In this document: positions 23,639-32,856 of the stretch, in pieces
Layout: every line of letters starts with the position of its first letter
Position numbering within the stretch: position 1 is the stretch's first letter
NCBI GenBank assembly: GCA_964468045.1
Contig: CAYXTO010000005.1
Span: 62,001-126,000, forward strand
DNA from: JAWKXU01 sp964468045
Lineage (GTDB): Bacteria; Pseudomonadota; Alphaproteobacteria; Sphingomonadales; Sphingomonadaceae
Direction of reading: 5' to 3'
Length of the DNA stretch: 64,000 nucleotides
Translations under genes and position numbers: made by a program
The notes under the pieces: generated by a model
What the model saw: the letters and a program-made list of their open reading frames with translations, nothing else
Told to the model about the DNA's origin: nothing
The model's database searches: none

Positions 23639-26600
23639 TCACGAACCCGAGGCACTGATCTTCTCCAGGATCGCCTCGGCCGTATCGGGCGGCAGGAACA
23701 ACCGCGTGCGGAACGAGATGATCTCTGTGAAACAACCGAGCGACTTGAGCCAGTCGAGCCGTTCGACCGGAAATCCCCGTATCTCAAGGCGCTGTTGGCC
23801 ATTCACGCGAACCCTGACGAGCTTCGCAGCGCCAAGCGCCTCGATCGCCGCGCCGTCCCCCGTTGCAGCTGCCGCGATCAGATCCGCCGGCGTCAGCTTC
23901 ACCTGATCGGACACTTCGAAGCTCGCGGCGGTTCCGGCAAGCATGTCGGCCGGGATAATACGCCCCAGTCTGGACGTACCGGTCGCATCGTCGACGATCC
24001 GCCAGACCCGCACATCGTCTTCGGGCAGCTTGTCCCACACCGGCAGCAACAGGCCGGTAGCGATATGGACGGTTTCGAGATTGACCTGTTCGCGCGCCGC
24101 CGCGGCTTCGGCTGCCCACATTTCCTTGAACCTGTCCGGATCGATCCGTTCCCAGAAGCTGCGGGTGAGATTCTCGAGTTTCGCCCGGTCCTCGCCTGTG
24201 GGCCGGATGAGCCGGCACATCGGGATCGGGCGGCCCTCGTCGTCCATCGACGACCAGGAGGGCACGCGGAGCGCAACGCGGCCCGACCGGTTGTTGCACA
24301 GGAAGGCGATGTCGTCGGTGCCGCCCCAGAGGGTCATCAGCCGCTCGAAGCTCGTGACGCTCCGCAGGAGATGGAGACAGAGCTTCTGCAGCCGGGTCTC
24401 GGCGCCCGATATGGTGTCGCGGTGGATCACGATGTCCGAGAGAAGATCGACGCGGCTCGCCCTGATCGTCTCGACGCCGAGATCGAGCGTGCCGGCTTCG
24501 CGCGCGGCATCGATGCGGGCCTGGATGAGCGCGAAGAATTCCTCGAAGATCGCGTCCTGCACGCCGATGCGCAGCGCGAGCAGCCGGTTGAGCCAGCGCT
24601 GGATCGGCGGCAGCTTCTCGGCCAGTTCGCCGCTGCCCCCGATGGTCAGCTTCAGCCCGGTCATCGCCTCGAAGTCGCCCAGCGTCGTGCTGGAAAGTTT
24701 GCCGTCGTGCAGCAGGTGATACCATTGCAGCAGCGCGTCGCGGGCATAGTCGCTTTCCAAATTGTCGGCGGGGTCGAACAGGTTCTGGCTACCCGCCTGA
24801 CGCTGGCCCCGTGTCAGCGCGCCGAGCGCATCGAGACGGCGGGCGATGGTGCTGATGAACCGCCGCTCGCCCTTGCAGTTGGTCGTGACGGGCCGGAAGA
24901 TCGGCGGGCTCGCCTGGTTGGTGCGGTGAGTGCGGCCCAGCCCCTGGATCGCGGCCGAGGCACGCCATCCTGGCTCGAGTAGGAAATGCACCCGGCGATT
25001 GCCCGCGCTCGGACAGCCGCGGTCCGAATGATAGGAGCGCCCGGTGCCGCCCGCGCCGGAGAAGACGAGGATCGGCTTACGCCCTGCCATGAAGGCGTCG
25101 GTTTCAGAGATTCGGGCATTGGGGCTGAGGCGCTCGACCTTCTGCCGTCCGGCACTGTCGGTGACGATGCGGCGGGTCCGCCCAGTCACCTCGGCGACCT
25201 TGTCGGTCCCGAAATGGCGGATCAGCTCGTCGAGCGCGGTCGAGATCGGCGGCATCGCGCAGAGCCGTTCGATCAGCGCCTCACGCGCCTGAATGGCCTC
25301 ACGGCACTGGACCGGGTTGCCCGCCTCGTCGAGACGCGGGCGCGACCGGGTCTCGCCGCTATTGTCCTTGTAGACCTCCATCTGCTGCGTCGGGAACGCA
25401 TCGGTGAGGTACTGGACAAGCAGCTCCCTGGGAGACAACTCCAAATCCAGATTGGCGCGTTCCTCCGGTGAGAGTGCGGCAAGCCGCCGTTCCAGCATGG
25501 CTTCGGAGGTCGAGACCAGCTGGATCACCGCGACATGGCCCACCGCCAGTTCCGCCTCGATCGCCCGGATAAGGCTGGGCATCTTCATCGAGATGAGGAG
25601 CTGGGAGAAGAAGCGCTGCTTGCCGGATTCGAACCGGGACAGCGCCGCGCCGAGCGCCTGACCGTTCAGCGTATCGCCGCTGATCCGGTCGACGACATTG
25701 GTCGCCTTCAGCACCTCGCCGAGCGCCCGGTGGATGATCGTCCACGCGTCGGCATAGGCGTCATAGATGCCGATCTGCGCACCCGTGAGGACATGTTCGA
25801 GCGGATCATATTCGATGCCGGCATAGGAAAGTGACCGCGCGGTATAGAGGCCGGTCGCCTTGAGATCGCGGCACACGACCTCCATCGCCGCGATGCCGCC
25901 TTTCTCCATCGCGGCGCAGAAACTGCCGCGCGTCGTGAACGCCGTGCCGACGCCCCAGAGGCCAAGCCGATGGGCGTAGCCCAGATTGGCGGGGGTCGTC
26001 GCGCCGGTGGCCGACACATAGAGAATGCGCGCGCGCGGCAAGGCGTTCTGGAGCCGCAGCCCGGCAATCCCCTGCTGGGAGGCGATCGCATCGCCGAATT
26101 CGCTCGGGGCCGGCGCGGCGTTGCCCAGCGCATGGGACTCGTCGAGCACGATGAGGCCGTCGAAGTCGTCGCCGAGCCAGGCAAGGATCTGATCGAGCCG
26201 GGACGGCCCTTTGTCGCGCACAGAGCGTAGCATGCTGTAGCTGAGGAACAGGATGCCCGCCGACATCTCGATCGGCTTGCCCAGCGCGATGGCATCGAGC
26301 GGCTGGACATCGACCGAAAGCCCGCCGAGCGCGGTCCAGTCCCGGCGAGCATCGACAAGGAGCGGACCGTTGAGGCTGATCCACAGATGGCGGCGGCGTC
26401 CCTTGAACCATTGGTCCATCAGGCAGCAGGCGGCTTCCCGGCCCTTGCCGACGCCGGTGCCGTCACCGATGAAGAAACCCTGCCGATAGACATGGCCATT
26501 CTCATTCTCGATCAGCTGGTCGCCGGCGGTGTTGGGGAGATAGCGGCCCGGCAGATCGCGCTCGAAAGCGTCGCCGGCCTGGATGATCGCTTCGAGCTGC

Positions 26601-27940
26601 GCGGTCGATACCGCCTTGAACGAGCGCGCCGGGATTGCGGGCCGATAGCTCGGCACCGGCGGGAGCACGGAGGCCATGGCGAGAGACTCGACCAGCGTGT
26701 CGGGATGATCGGACGCGCCGGGAATATCGATCCGGGAAAGCCGCCAGGGCGCGAAGATGCCGGCAGCCTCGCCCATCGGCAGCGGTTCATCGCGCACACT
26801 ATAGGCGATCGGCGCGACCGCATTGTCGAGCGCCACGATCTCGGGCGGCGCGATTGGGCGCACCTTGTCGGACTTGCGGAAGAGCGAGAGGACCGACCTG
26901 CTTGCGCAGGCCGGTCGATCGGGGAGCGCAGGCGCGGCGGGCGCCGGCGGGATCGGTCCGGGTCCAAGCCGGTCGGGCAGTGCCAGCACATGCGGCAGCG
27001 CCTCGGCCAGCGTATCGACCGCGATCGTCCGCGTGGCCCCGGTCCAGCCCTTGTCGAAGACCAGGATACGGACGCGGGTGCTGGTGCCATGCTTGGCATA
27101 GACGTCACCGCGGATATCGATCTCGACGCGCGGACAGGCGACCTCTCGCACGGCGGCATAGCCCGCAGCGCCCGTGCCATCGGCCGAGAACCCCGAAGGC
27201 AGGATCGCGACGCAGCGTCCGCCTTGCTGAAGCCGGACCAGCGCCGAGCGCAGATGCCTCGCCCCGGCATGACGGTCGCGGCCGCGCCCCTCGCTGCGGC
27301 TGAACGGCGGGTTGATGAGGGCAACCGTTGGCCGGACGAAACCCGCCAGGCAATCGTTGATCAGCGCGCCGTCATATTGGGTCACCATCTGTCCCGCAAT
27401 GGCAGCAAGCAAAGCAGCGCGGCCGGGATCACGCTCGTTGAGATGCAGGACCGCGCCGGCCCGCATGGCGAGCGGAAGCAGCATGCCCGTGCCAGCGGAG
27501 GGTTCGAGCAGGATGTCGCTGTCATCGATGCGGGCGGCGAGCGCCACCAGCCAGGCCAGCGCGGCGGGCGTGCTGAACTGCTGCATGTCGATCTGATGCT
27601 CGGAGCGATAGGTCTGGGTCGGCAGGCGGCGTTCGAGCGCGATCAGCGCGGTCAGGATCTCGCCGGGATCGCTCAGCGCCAGTGGAGATGCCGCACTATC
27701 GCGCAAGTGCAGGACCTGGCCGGCCTCGAGCGCGTCATAAGCGTCGCGCATCGACCAGGCGCCGGATCGGTTCGGCTGGCCGAACGCGCTCTCCATCATC
27801 CCGGTCAGCGCCTGCCGCGAGATTGCTGCGCCTTGCGCCAGACACGCGGCGATCTGCCGCGCGACGCTGTGGAGACGGGCTCCCCTGCCCTGCTGGTCTT
27901 CAACGGCCGAAGACGCGGCCGGAAACGTGGAAATGCTCAT
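23639..27940 (-). CDS. Strawberry-notch-like helicase fused to a DNA methylase domain
   Basis: 1433 residues from MSISTFPAASS (GGAG 8 bases upstream). The N-terminal methylase has the SAM motif LLEPSAGTGMLLP (144-156) and NPPF (210-213), the signature of N6-adenine methyltransferases. The helicase has Walker A GDGTGVGKGRE (492-502), VLDESHALGN (Asp600-His603), then VFSGAGGTGRSYHSDRG and GLGRTHRTNQ (near 1000), as in the strawberry notch (SNO) superfamily II ATPases. Such proteins occur on plasmids, ICEs and phages and may remodel or protect DNA during transfer. Cytoplasmic. A terminator and the ParB-like gene lie upstream. Confidence 0.9.
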   Translation of the reverse strand: MSISTFPAASSAVEDQQGRGARLHSVARQIAACLAQGAAISRQALTGMMESAFGQPNRSGAWSMRDAYDALEAGQVLHLRDSAASPLALSDPGEILTALIALERRLPTQTYRSEHQIDMQQFSTPAALAWLVALAARIDDSDILLEPSAGTGMLLPLAMRAGAVLHLNERDPGRAALLAAIAGQMVTQYDGALINDCLAGFVRPTVALINPPFSRSEGRGRDRHAGARHLRSALVRLQQGGRCVAILPSGFSADGTGAAGYAAVREVACPRVEIDIRGDVYAKHGTSTRVRILVFDKGWTGATRTIAVDTLAEALPHVLALPDRLGPGPIPPAPAAPALPDRPACASRSVLSLFRKSDKVRPIAPPEIVALDNAVAPIAYSVRDEPLPMGEAAGIFAPWRLSRIDIPGASDHPDTLVESLAMASVLPPVPSYRPAIPARSFKAVSTAQLEAIIQAGDAFERDLPGRYLPNTAGDQLIENENGHVYRQGFFIGDGTGVGKGREAACCLMDQWFKGRRRHLWISLNGPLLVDARRDWTALGGLSVDVQPLDAIALGKPIEMSAGILFLSYSMLRSVRDKGPSRLDQILAWLGDDFDGLIVLDESHALGNAAPAPSEFGDAIASQQGIAGLRLQNALPRARILYVSATGATTPANLGYAHRLGLWGVGTAFTTRGSFCAAMEKGGIAAMEVVCRDLKATGLYTARSLSYAGIEYDPLEHVLTGAQIGIYDAYADAWTIIHRALGEVLKATNVVDRISGDTLNGQALGAALSRFESGKQRFFSQLLISMKMPSLIRAIEAELAVGHVAVIQLVSTSEAMLERRLAALSPEERANLDLELSPRELLVQYLTDAFPTQQMEVYKDNSGETRSRPRLDEAGNPVQCREAIQAREALIERLCAMPPISTALDELIRHFGTDKVAEVTGRTRRIVTDSAGRQKVERLSPNARISETDAFMAGRKPILVFSGAGGTGRSYHSDRGCPSAGNRRVHFLLEPGWRASAAIQGLGRTHRTNQASPPIFRPVTTNCKGERRFISTIARRLDALGALTRGQRQAGSQNLFDPADNLESDYARDALLQWYHLLHDGKLSSTTLGDFEAMTGLKLTIGGSGELAEKLPPIQRWLNRLLALRIGVQDAIFEEFFALIQARIDAAREAGTLDLGVETIRASRVDLLSDIVIHRDTISGAETRLQKLCLHLLRSVTSFERLMTLWGGTDDIAFLCNNRSGRVALRVPSWSSMDDEGRPIPMCRLIRPTGEDRAKLENLTRSFWERIDPDRFKEMWAAEAAAAREQVNLETVHIATGLLLPVWDKLPEDDVRVWRIVDDATGTSRLGRIIPADMLAGTAASFEVSDQVKLTPADLIAAAATGDGAAIEALGAAKLVRVRVNGQQRLEIRGFPVERLDWLKSLGCFTEIISFRTRLFLPPDTAEAILEKISASGS

Positions 27941-28003
27941 GGGATCAACTCCGATTGGACGGTCCGCCCAGGCAGCGCCGATGGCCGGACCCGCGCGGAC
28001 AAG

Positions 28004-28033
28004 AAAAAGGGCCGGACCATGACGGCCCGGCCC
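28004..28033 (-). terminator. Terminator after the ParB-like gene
   Basis: GGGCCGG (28009-28015) pairs with CCGGCCC (28027-28033). On the minus strand the stem is followed by TTTTTC (A-run 28004-28008). It lies between the ParB-like stop and the helicase-methylase start. Confidence 0.7.
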
Positions 28034-28058
28034 CAGGAGGTGCGGGATTGATCGAGCG

Positions 28059-30125
28059 TCAGGCGGCTTCGGCCAGATCCCCGTCGTCGCCGTCATTGGC
28101 CGCATCGATCGGCTCAGCGTCCGTGTCGTCCTCGCCGGACCGGCCAATGGCCGCGGCCAGTTCAGCGCGGGTCGGCCCGGTCACCGCCTCGACCACCGGT
28201 TCGTCGAACCGCATCGGCGCGGGGAGCCAGGCGAGCGCCTTTTCCTTGGTGTCCGCTTCGACCAGGACATTGCCGGAGAAGAGCTTTTCCGCCGCCGCCG
28301 CGAGGTCGGCCTTCTTCGACGCCCCGTAGCGGGACTTGAGGTCCGCGCCGCCGATGTCCTCGAACAGGGCGAGGATCGAGGGACGGGTCACCGCGTCGAA
28401 GAAATTGCGCGCGGTGGGCCGCCACCAGCGCGCCACATCGATGTCGAGCGCGCGCCCGATATGGCGCAGGAACGGCGCGCCGCTGCCGCTGTTGGCGACC
28501 GGCTGGATCGTGCGGGCGATCGCCCAGGCGAACCAGTTGGCGCGGGCATCGTCATCGAGCGCGCGGAAGGCGTCGAAGCGCGCGGTGATGTCGCCCACGT
28601 CCAGCCAGTCGCGCGCCAGATCGGCTTCGAGCTTCGCCCAGCTTTCAGCCGCCGCCGTTTCGGTGGGATTTCTGCTGGCGCCGGTTTCCGGCCTGGGCGC
28701 GCGCAGTTCGGATGCCAGATCATGGGCTCCGTAGCGCCGGTGTGCGGCATCGACCATGATGAAGGTGCCGAGATCCATCGCGAAGTGCGGATCGTTGGCG
28801 ACGTGCAGCGCCACCAGTTCGGTCCGCATGACCGCGAGCCGCTCGACCAGCTTCTGGCTGAACGCCGGTTTCGCGGAAGCCGCGACGGGTTCGTCGTCGG
28901 CCCCAGCGTCGTCATCGGACGCATCGTCGTCACCGTCATCGCCTTCATCCTCGTCGGACTGCGCGAGGTAGAGCGCTTCTTCGATCACCGGGGTGCCGTC
29001 CTTGCCGATTACGACGAAGGCGAGCGCCTGGGCTTTCTGCTCGGGTTCATAGACGGGCTCGCGATCGACGATGCCGCCAAGTTCCTCTTCAAGCGCGTCG
29101 ATCCGTTCGAGCTGTTCGTCGCTATAGTCATCCGTATCCGCAGCCTCTTGCTCGATCGCCTCGAGTTCGGCTTCGATCGCCTGCTTGCGGGCATCGAGGT
29201 CCTCGCTGAGGTCGGGCACGACGCCGTGGATCCTACGCAGCCCGGTCGTCGCCATATAGGGGACATGGGTGGCGACGAGCGGCCGGACCTCGGCAAATCC
29301 CTCGCGCTGGCGAATCTCCTCGGCGGCCGCGGCAAGCTGCTCTTCGGCGAGCCGATCGAGCAGGTCGGTGTCGGTCCAGCGTTCGGTGGCGGCGTCGGAG
29401 AAGAGGTCCTCGTCGATAATGCCGCCAGCGCCCATATAGGCATCGCGGCCGACGAGAAGAGCCTTGGGATCGCTGCCGCTATAGCTGAACGCCGCGAGCT
29501 GGCGCCGGATCTCGGCGGTGTTGTTGCGATAATAGCTCCCGTCGAGCTGGGCGAACACCGAAGCCTGCCGCCCGGTATCGCCGGTCGAGGCATAGGCCTG
29601 CGCGACCTCGATGCCGATTTCGCCCTGGCGCAGCGCGTTGAACACGGGCTCGGCGAGATCGGCGAGCCGAAGGCGGCCGCGGATGAAGCGTTCGGTCTTG
29701 CCGAAGCGGATGGCGAGCTCGGCGGGCGTCTTGCCGGTCTTGTCGATGATCCGCTTGAACCCCATGCATTCGTCGGCGGGGTTCATCGGCAACTGGAAAT
29801 AATTCTCCGCCTGGCTCATCTCGATCGCGTCGTCCTTGTTCGCGGCGACGAGGACCGCGACCATGAAGTCTTGCGGAAGCTTGCCCTGTTCGATCACCGC
29901 CAGCGTGGCTGCGAGCCGGCGACCGCCGCCATAGATCTCGAAATGCCCTTTCTTGCGGGGGACGGCGACGCCGATCAGGTTTTCAAGAACGATACCGGTC
30001 TCGCCGATATTGGCGGCGAGTTCCGCGTCGGCGACGGGATCGCTCTGGGTGCGGACATTGTCCGGCGACTTGTGGCAGTCCAGCGCGCGCGCATAGACGA
30101 TCTTCGGGGATTTACTGATAGTCAT
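28059..30125 (-). CDS. ParB-like nuclease-domain protein
   Basis: 688 residues. The ParB/Spo0J N-terminal fold is recognisable in PDNVRTQSDPVADAELAANI, then YGGGRRLAATLAVIEQG and QAENYFQLPMNPADECMGF. A helix-turn-helix with IRFGKTERFIRGRLRLADLA follows. The middle (about 300-410) is a long acidic coiled-coil-like region with Asp runs (GDDDASDDDAGADD). No ParA is encoded nearby, so this is more likely the large ParB-like protein of conjugative elements than a segregation factor. A purine-rich leader copy lies 66 bases upstream. Confidence 0.85.
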   Translation of the reverse strand: MTISKSPKIVYARALDCHKSPDNVRTQSDPVADAELAANIGETGIVLENLIGVAVPRKKGHFEIYGGGRRLAATLAVIEQGKLPQDFMVAVLVAANKDDAIEMSQAENYFQLPMNPADECMGFKRIIDKTGKTPAELAIRFGKTERFIRGRLRLADLAEPVFNALRQGEIGIEVAQAYASTGDTGRQASVFAQLDGSYYRNNTAEIRRQLAAFSYSGSDPKALLVGRDAYMGAGGIIDEDLFSDAATERWTDTDLLDRLAEEQLAAAAEEIRQREGFAEVRPLVATHVPYMATTGLRRIHGVVPDLSEDLDARKQAIEAELEAIEQEAADTDDYSDEQLERIDALEEELGGIVDREPVYEPEQKAQALAFVVIGKDGTPVIEEALYLAQSDEDEGDDGDDDASDDDAGADDEPVAASAKPAFSQKLVERLAVMRTELVALHVANDPHFAMDLGTFIMVDAAHRRYGAHDLASELRAPRPETGASRNPTETAAAESWAKLEADLARDWLDVGDITARFDAFRALDDDARANWFAWAIARTIQPVANSGSGAPFLRHIGRALDIDVARWWRPTARNFFDAVTRPSILALFEDIGGADLKSRYGASKKADLAAAAEKLFSGNVLVEADTKEKALAWLPAPMRFDEPVVEAVTGPTRAELAAAIGRSGEDDTDAEPIDAANDGDDGDLAEAA

Positions 30126-30190
30126 GAGGATATCTCCGGTGATGCGGCGCTCGCCCGACCATCAGGCTGCTCTTCCGCAACCACTTCCCA

Positions 30191-30203
30191 CTTCCTCCTC
30201 TCC
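30191..30203 (-). repeat. Purine-rich leader copy before the ParB-like gene
   Basis: GGAGAGGAGGAAG on the minus strand, 66 bases upstream of the ParB-like ATG, which has its own nearer ribosome site (GGAG). Identical to the copies at 17859-17871 and 31802-31814. Confidence 0.5.
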
Positions 30204-30247
30204 ACCTCTGAGGCCGCTCAAGCGCCCGGTGAAGCGGATTTCTTCCG

Positions 30248-30733
30248 TCAATCCCGGTCGAGGTCCTTCATGATCAGGTCGATAGCCTGGTCGAGGATCG
30301 CATCGTCGGTCCCGTCGACGACGATGGCGTCGGGATTTGCGCTGCGAACGGCGTTTTCGACCTTGTCTCGTGCGTAGCGGCGCAGCGAATAGTGGTAGGT
30401 GCGATCCTGCTCGATCGTCACCAGATGGGTCTGGATCAAGGCGAGCAGACGTCCACGCTCCAGATAGCGGGCGAGCAGCCGGCTCACCTCGCATTCCAGA
30501 TCGAACGCGAAGGGAGCGCCGTTGACCTGGAGAGGTGGGCGGTTGGATCCGAGCCAGCGATTGACGTCCTCTTCACGCCAGCGACCCGAGCGTTCGATCA
30601 CGTCGCTGCCGCCAGAACCATGATTGCGAACGCGGAATGCGAGCGTGCCGTCGATCCACACCTCGGCAGCATAGGCGGTCGAGTCGATCGACAGGGCTTC
30701 GCAATATGTGATGTTGCGCAACGCGATGTGCAT
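30248..30733 (-). CDS. Hypothetical protein (161 residues)
   Basis: Starts MHIALRNITYCEALSIDSTA at the ATG at 30733, which has AGGAG at good spacing; the longer frame is not coding. The first half is strand-rich (AEVWIDGTLAFRVRNHGSGG), the second helical and charged (RKYARDK-like region and ILDQAIDLIMKDLDRD). No family is recognised. It lies between the Toprim and ParB-like genes in the same orientation, a position suggesting a DNA-metabolism accessory. Confidence 0.6.
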   Translation of the reverse strand: MHIALRNITYCEALSIDSTAYAAEVWIDGTLAFRVRNHGSGGSDVIERSGRWREEDVNRWLGSNRPPLQVNGAPFAFDLECEVSRLLARYLERGRLLALIQTHLVTIEQDRTYHYSLRRYARDKVENAVRSANPDAIVVDGTDDAILDQAIDLIMKDLDRD

Positions 30734-30807
30734 GGGAGCACTCCTGAACCAGGTAGCGCGGCGAGCCTGGGGCATGGCCGCTAGGGGATCGAGGGGCTGA
30801 AGAAACT

Positions 30808-31773
30808 TCAGGGACAGCCGGCGATCGTGGTCTTCCCGCCAGCACCCGGCAGGTCGGCTGCCTTGCCCACCCACATCCCCTCTCTCTTCCCTCCCTTGCG
30901 GAGCTGGTCGTTCCAGTCGTTGTGCCCGCGGGCCGACAAAAGCAGATCGATCGCCCGGCCTTCGCGCGCGTGGGCTGCCACGGCTTTCCCGGCGCCGAGG
31001 AGGCCTGGCTGGTCGTTATCGGGCAGCAGGATCAGGCGCGTCACGCGATCGGGCACGGCGACGTGCGCCATGCGTTCGCTGCCGAGCGTCGCCCAGACGG
31101 GAATGCCGAGCAGGACATGAGCGGAGACCGCGGTCTCCCAGCCTTCGGCAAGCCCGAGCGTGGTTCCCGGCAGTCCGAAATGCACGGCGCCGTCGCGCGG
31201 CCGTCCGAGCAGCCGCTTCGGGGGATCGAGGTCGGCGGCCGGCAGGCCGGACGGGAGATCGACGAACAGGCGTTCGAGCGCGATCACCTCATTGGCGCCG
31301 GAGCGCACGGCGGCGAGAATTGCGGGCCGGAAGCGAACCGACCGGCCACCGCCCAGCGGCGTCCGCCGATGAAAGCGCAAATCGGGGCAACGATCGATTA
31401 GCCCGCGCCAGTCGAGATAGGGACGGGCTGGCGAATCCGTGAGCGGTATCGCGTCATCCCAGAGCATGCGGGCGCGCGCGGACATCGCCACCTCCCGCGG
31501 TCGCCATGTCTCGATGCGCGGTGTATCCGTGACCGGCACGTCGAGCCGCAGGCGGCGGACGGCGCGCAGGACATCGAGCCGGTCGCAGCCGGCGAAGCAG
31601 TGGAACAAGAGGCTGGACGCACCGACGCGGACCGACAGACTTGGGCGACGGTCGGCATGGACCGGGCACAGACATATGCCGCCGCGCTTGGTCCAGGTTC
31701 CGCCCAGCTGCTTGACGATCCGCGCCGCCGCGGATTCGAGGTCGAGGTTTCTCGTAGCGATGGCATGAGGCAT
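30808..31773 (-). CDS. CHC2-type zinc-finger/Toprim primase-like protein
   Basis: 321 residues. An N-terminal CHC2-like zinc site is formed by Cys34, Cys36, His39, Cys59 and Cys63 (ICLCPVHADRRPSL, FHCFAGCD). The C-terminal half holds Toprim-like motifs: LGLAEGWETAVSA (conserved Glu) and LILLPDNDQPG (Asp-x-Asp). This is the plan of plasmid and phage primases (DUF7146/Toprim type) that lay down primers on incoming single-stranded DNA. The C-terminal tail is Lys/Gly-rich. A purine-rich leader copy lies 29 bases upstream. Confidence 0.85.
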   Translation of the reverse strand: MPHAIATRNLDLESAAARIVKQLGGTWTKRGGICLCPVHADRRPSLSVRVGASSLLFHCFAGCDRLDVLRAVRRLRLDVPVTDTPRIETWRPREVAMSARARMLWDDAIPLTDSPARPYLDWRGLIDRCPDLRFHRRTPLGGGRSVRFRPAILAAVRSGANEVIALERLFVDLPSGLPAADLDPPKRLLGRPRDGAVHFGLPGTTLGLAEGWETAVSAHVLLGIPVWATLGSERMAHVAVPDRVTRLILLPDNDQPGLLGAGKAVAAHAREGRAIDLLLSARGHNDWNDQLRKGGKREGMWVGKAADLPGAGGKTTIAGCP

Positions 31774-31801
31774 TGGCTGCTATCCTTTCGCCAATGCCCC
31801 T

Positions 31802-31814
31802 CTTCCTCCTCTCC
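31802..31814 (-). repeat. Purine-rich leader copy before the Toprim gene
   Basis: GGAGAGGAGGAAG on the minus strand between the LysR-MarR regulator stop and the Toprim ATG. A nearer AAAGGATAG probably serves as the actual ribosome site. Confidence 0.5.
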
Positions 31815-31831
31815 AGCGGGGGCCGGCTCCG

Positions 31832-32629
31832 TCAGTCGACCGATGGGCGGGGAGCGGCTGATGTCATGTCTTCGACCACGAGTGCCGCACTGCGCAGAAT
31901 GACCTCGAGGCATTCCTCGAGCTGCGCGCGAGCCGACGGGGTGAGTTGAACCAGCGCGCGCCGGCCATCGCTCGGATCGTCGGAGCGGACGACGAATCCG
32001 CGTCGTTCCATCATGGTGAGCGAACGACGGGCGGTTCCCAGGGCACTGGTGGCGGCCTGCCAGAAGCATGTGACCGAGGTCGTCAGCCCTTCATGCTCGC
32101 GGATATAGAGGTCCAGCAACATTTCGCTTGCCGGATCGCTGATCAGGTCATTGCCGAAGGCTCGCCCGGCGCGTCTCCGCGCCGCGAGTATGGCCCGGCA
32201 AAGATCGGCATATCGACAGGTCTGATCGTCGGGGTCCGCGAGGTCGGGGGACGTTTCCGCGACAGGCGGTATCGGTGCCGCAACGCTGATGGGAGGATTG
32301 CAGGCGCAAGCCGTCCCAGGGTCTCCGATATCCTCGAAGGGATAGGCAGGTCGCTGCATGACCGAGCGCGCGCCGGAAAGGCGCAAGGCGACCTGTTCGG
32401 CGCGCCATAGCAGATGCTCGGCTTCGTGGAGAAAATGCGCGCCGCGCTGCGTGTAGCGCAGCCCGTCGCCGGCAGGTTCGAACAAGGTCAGCCCGATCTG
32501 CGCCTCCAGGGTGGACACTGCGTCCTCGAGCAAGACTTGCGGCGTTCCGAGCGCAATGGCGGCAAGGCTGAAGCTGCCGTGCTGGGAAACGCAGAGCGCG
32601 TAGCGAAGCTGGTTGAGATCAAAGAGCAT
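31832..32629 (-). CDS. Dual-HTH regulator: LysR-type N-terminus fused to MarR-type C-terminus
   Basis: 265 residues. Residues 1-65 are a LysR-type winged helix (LNQLRYALCVSQHGSFSLAA, then VSTLEAQIGLTLFEPAGDGL and YTQRGAHFLHEAEHLL). No LysR effector domain follows. After a Cys/Pro-rich linker, residues about 135-250 form a MarR-like winged helix (TSALGTARRSLTMMERRGFV, then RSDDPSDGRRALVQLTP). The second domain is recognisable by its wing motif DxxDGRR. The protein could bind two sites or bridge them. It lies between the plasmid-type block and the FecR/sigma operon. Confidence 0.78.
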   Translation of the reverse strand: MLFDLNQLRYALCVSQHGSFSLAAIALGTPQVLLEDAVSTLEAQIGLTLFEPAGDGLRYTQRGAHFLHEAEHLLWRAEQVALRLSGARSVMQRPAYPFEDIGDPGTACACNPPISVAAPIPPVAETSPDLADPDDQTCRYADLCRAILAARRRAGRAFGNDLISDPASEMLLDLYIREHEGLTTSVTCFWQAATSALGTARRSLTMMERRGFVVRSDDPSDGRRALVQLTPSARAQLEECLEVILRSAALVVEDMTSAAPRPSVD

Positions 32630-32856
32630 GGTGCGGCTCCCCTCTGATCCCGCTCATTCCGGGCTGCTGTCTCTTGGCCATCAGCGTCCTCCTTCGCGCG
32701 CCAGAATGTGAGGGGCAGCGGCGTCATTCGGCGCCCTTCAGCCGTCGCCAGGGAGGAACTGGTCGCGCAGCGATTTGAGAAGAAACGCGAATTGCCTCCC
32801 ATCTTGAGACAGATGGCGAGGCAGGCGCGCGAACAGTTTTTTACAGATTCGTGACG

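Noticed and set aside
26387..28051. Open frame of 554 codons on plus opposite the helicase-methylase gene
   Set aside because: Long antisense frames are expected in high-GC DNA; it has Arg/Gly/His-rich composition, no ribosome site and no motif, while the minus strand carries clear helicase and methylase motifs.
28059..30125. ParB-like gene as a plasmid partition locus
   Set aside because: No ParA gene and no clear centromere repeats are nearby; large ParB-like proteins of this kind are common in conjugative elements without a partition role.
28461..30377. Open frame of 638 codons on plus opposite the ParB-like gene
   Set aside because: Shadow of the ParB-like gene: no domain, no ribosome site, and the minus frame has the ParB motifs.
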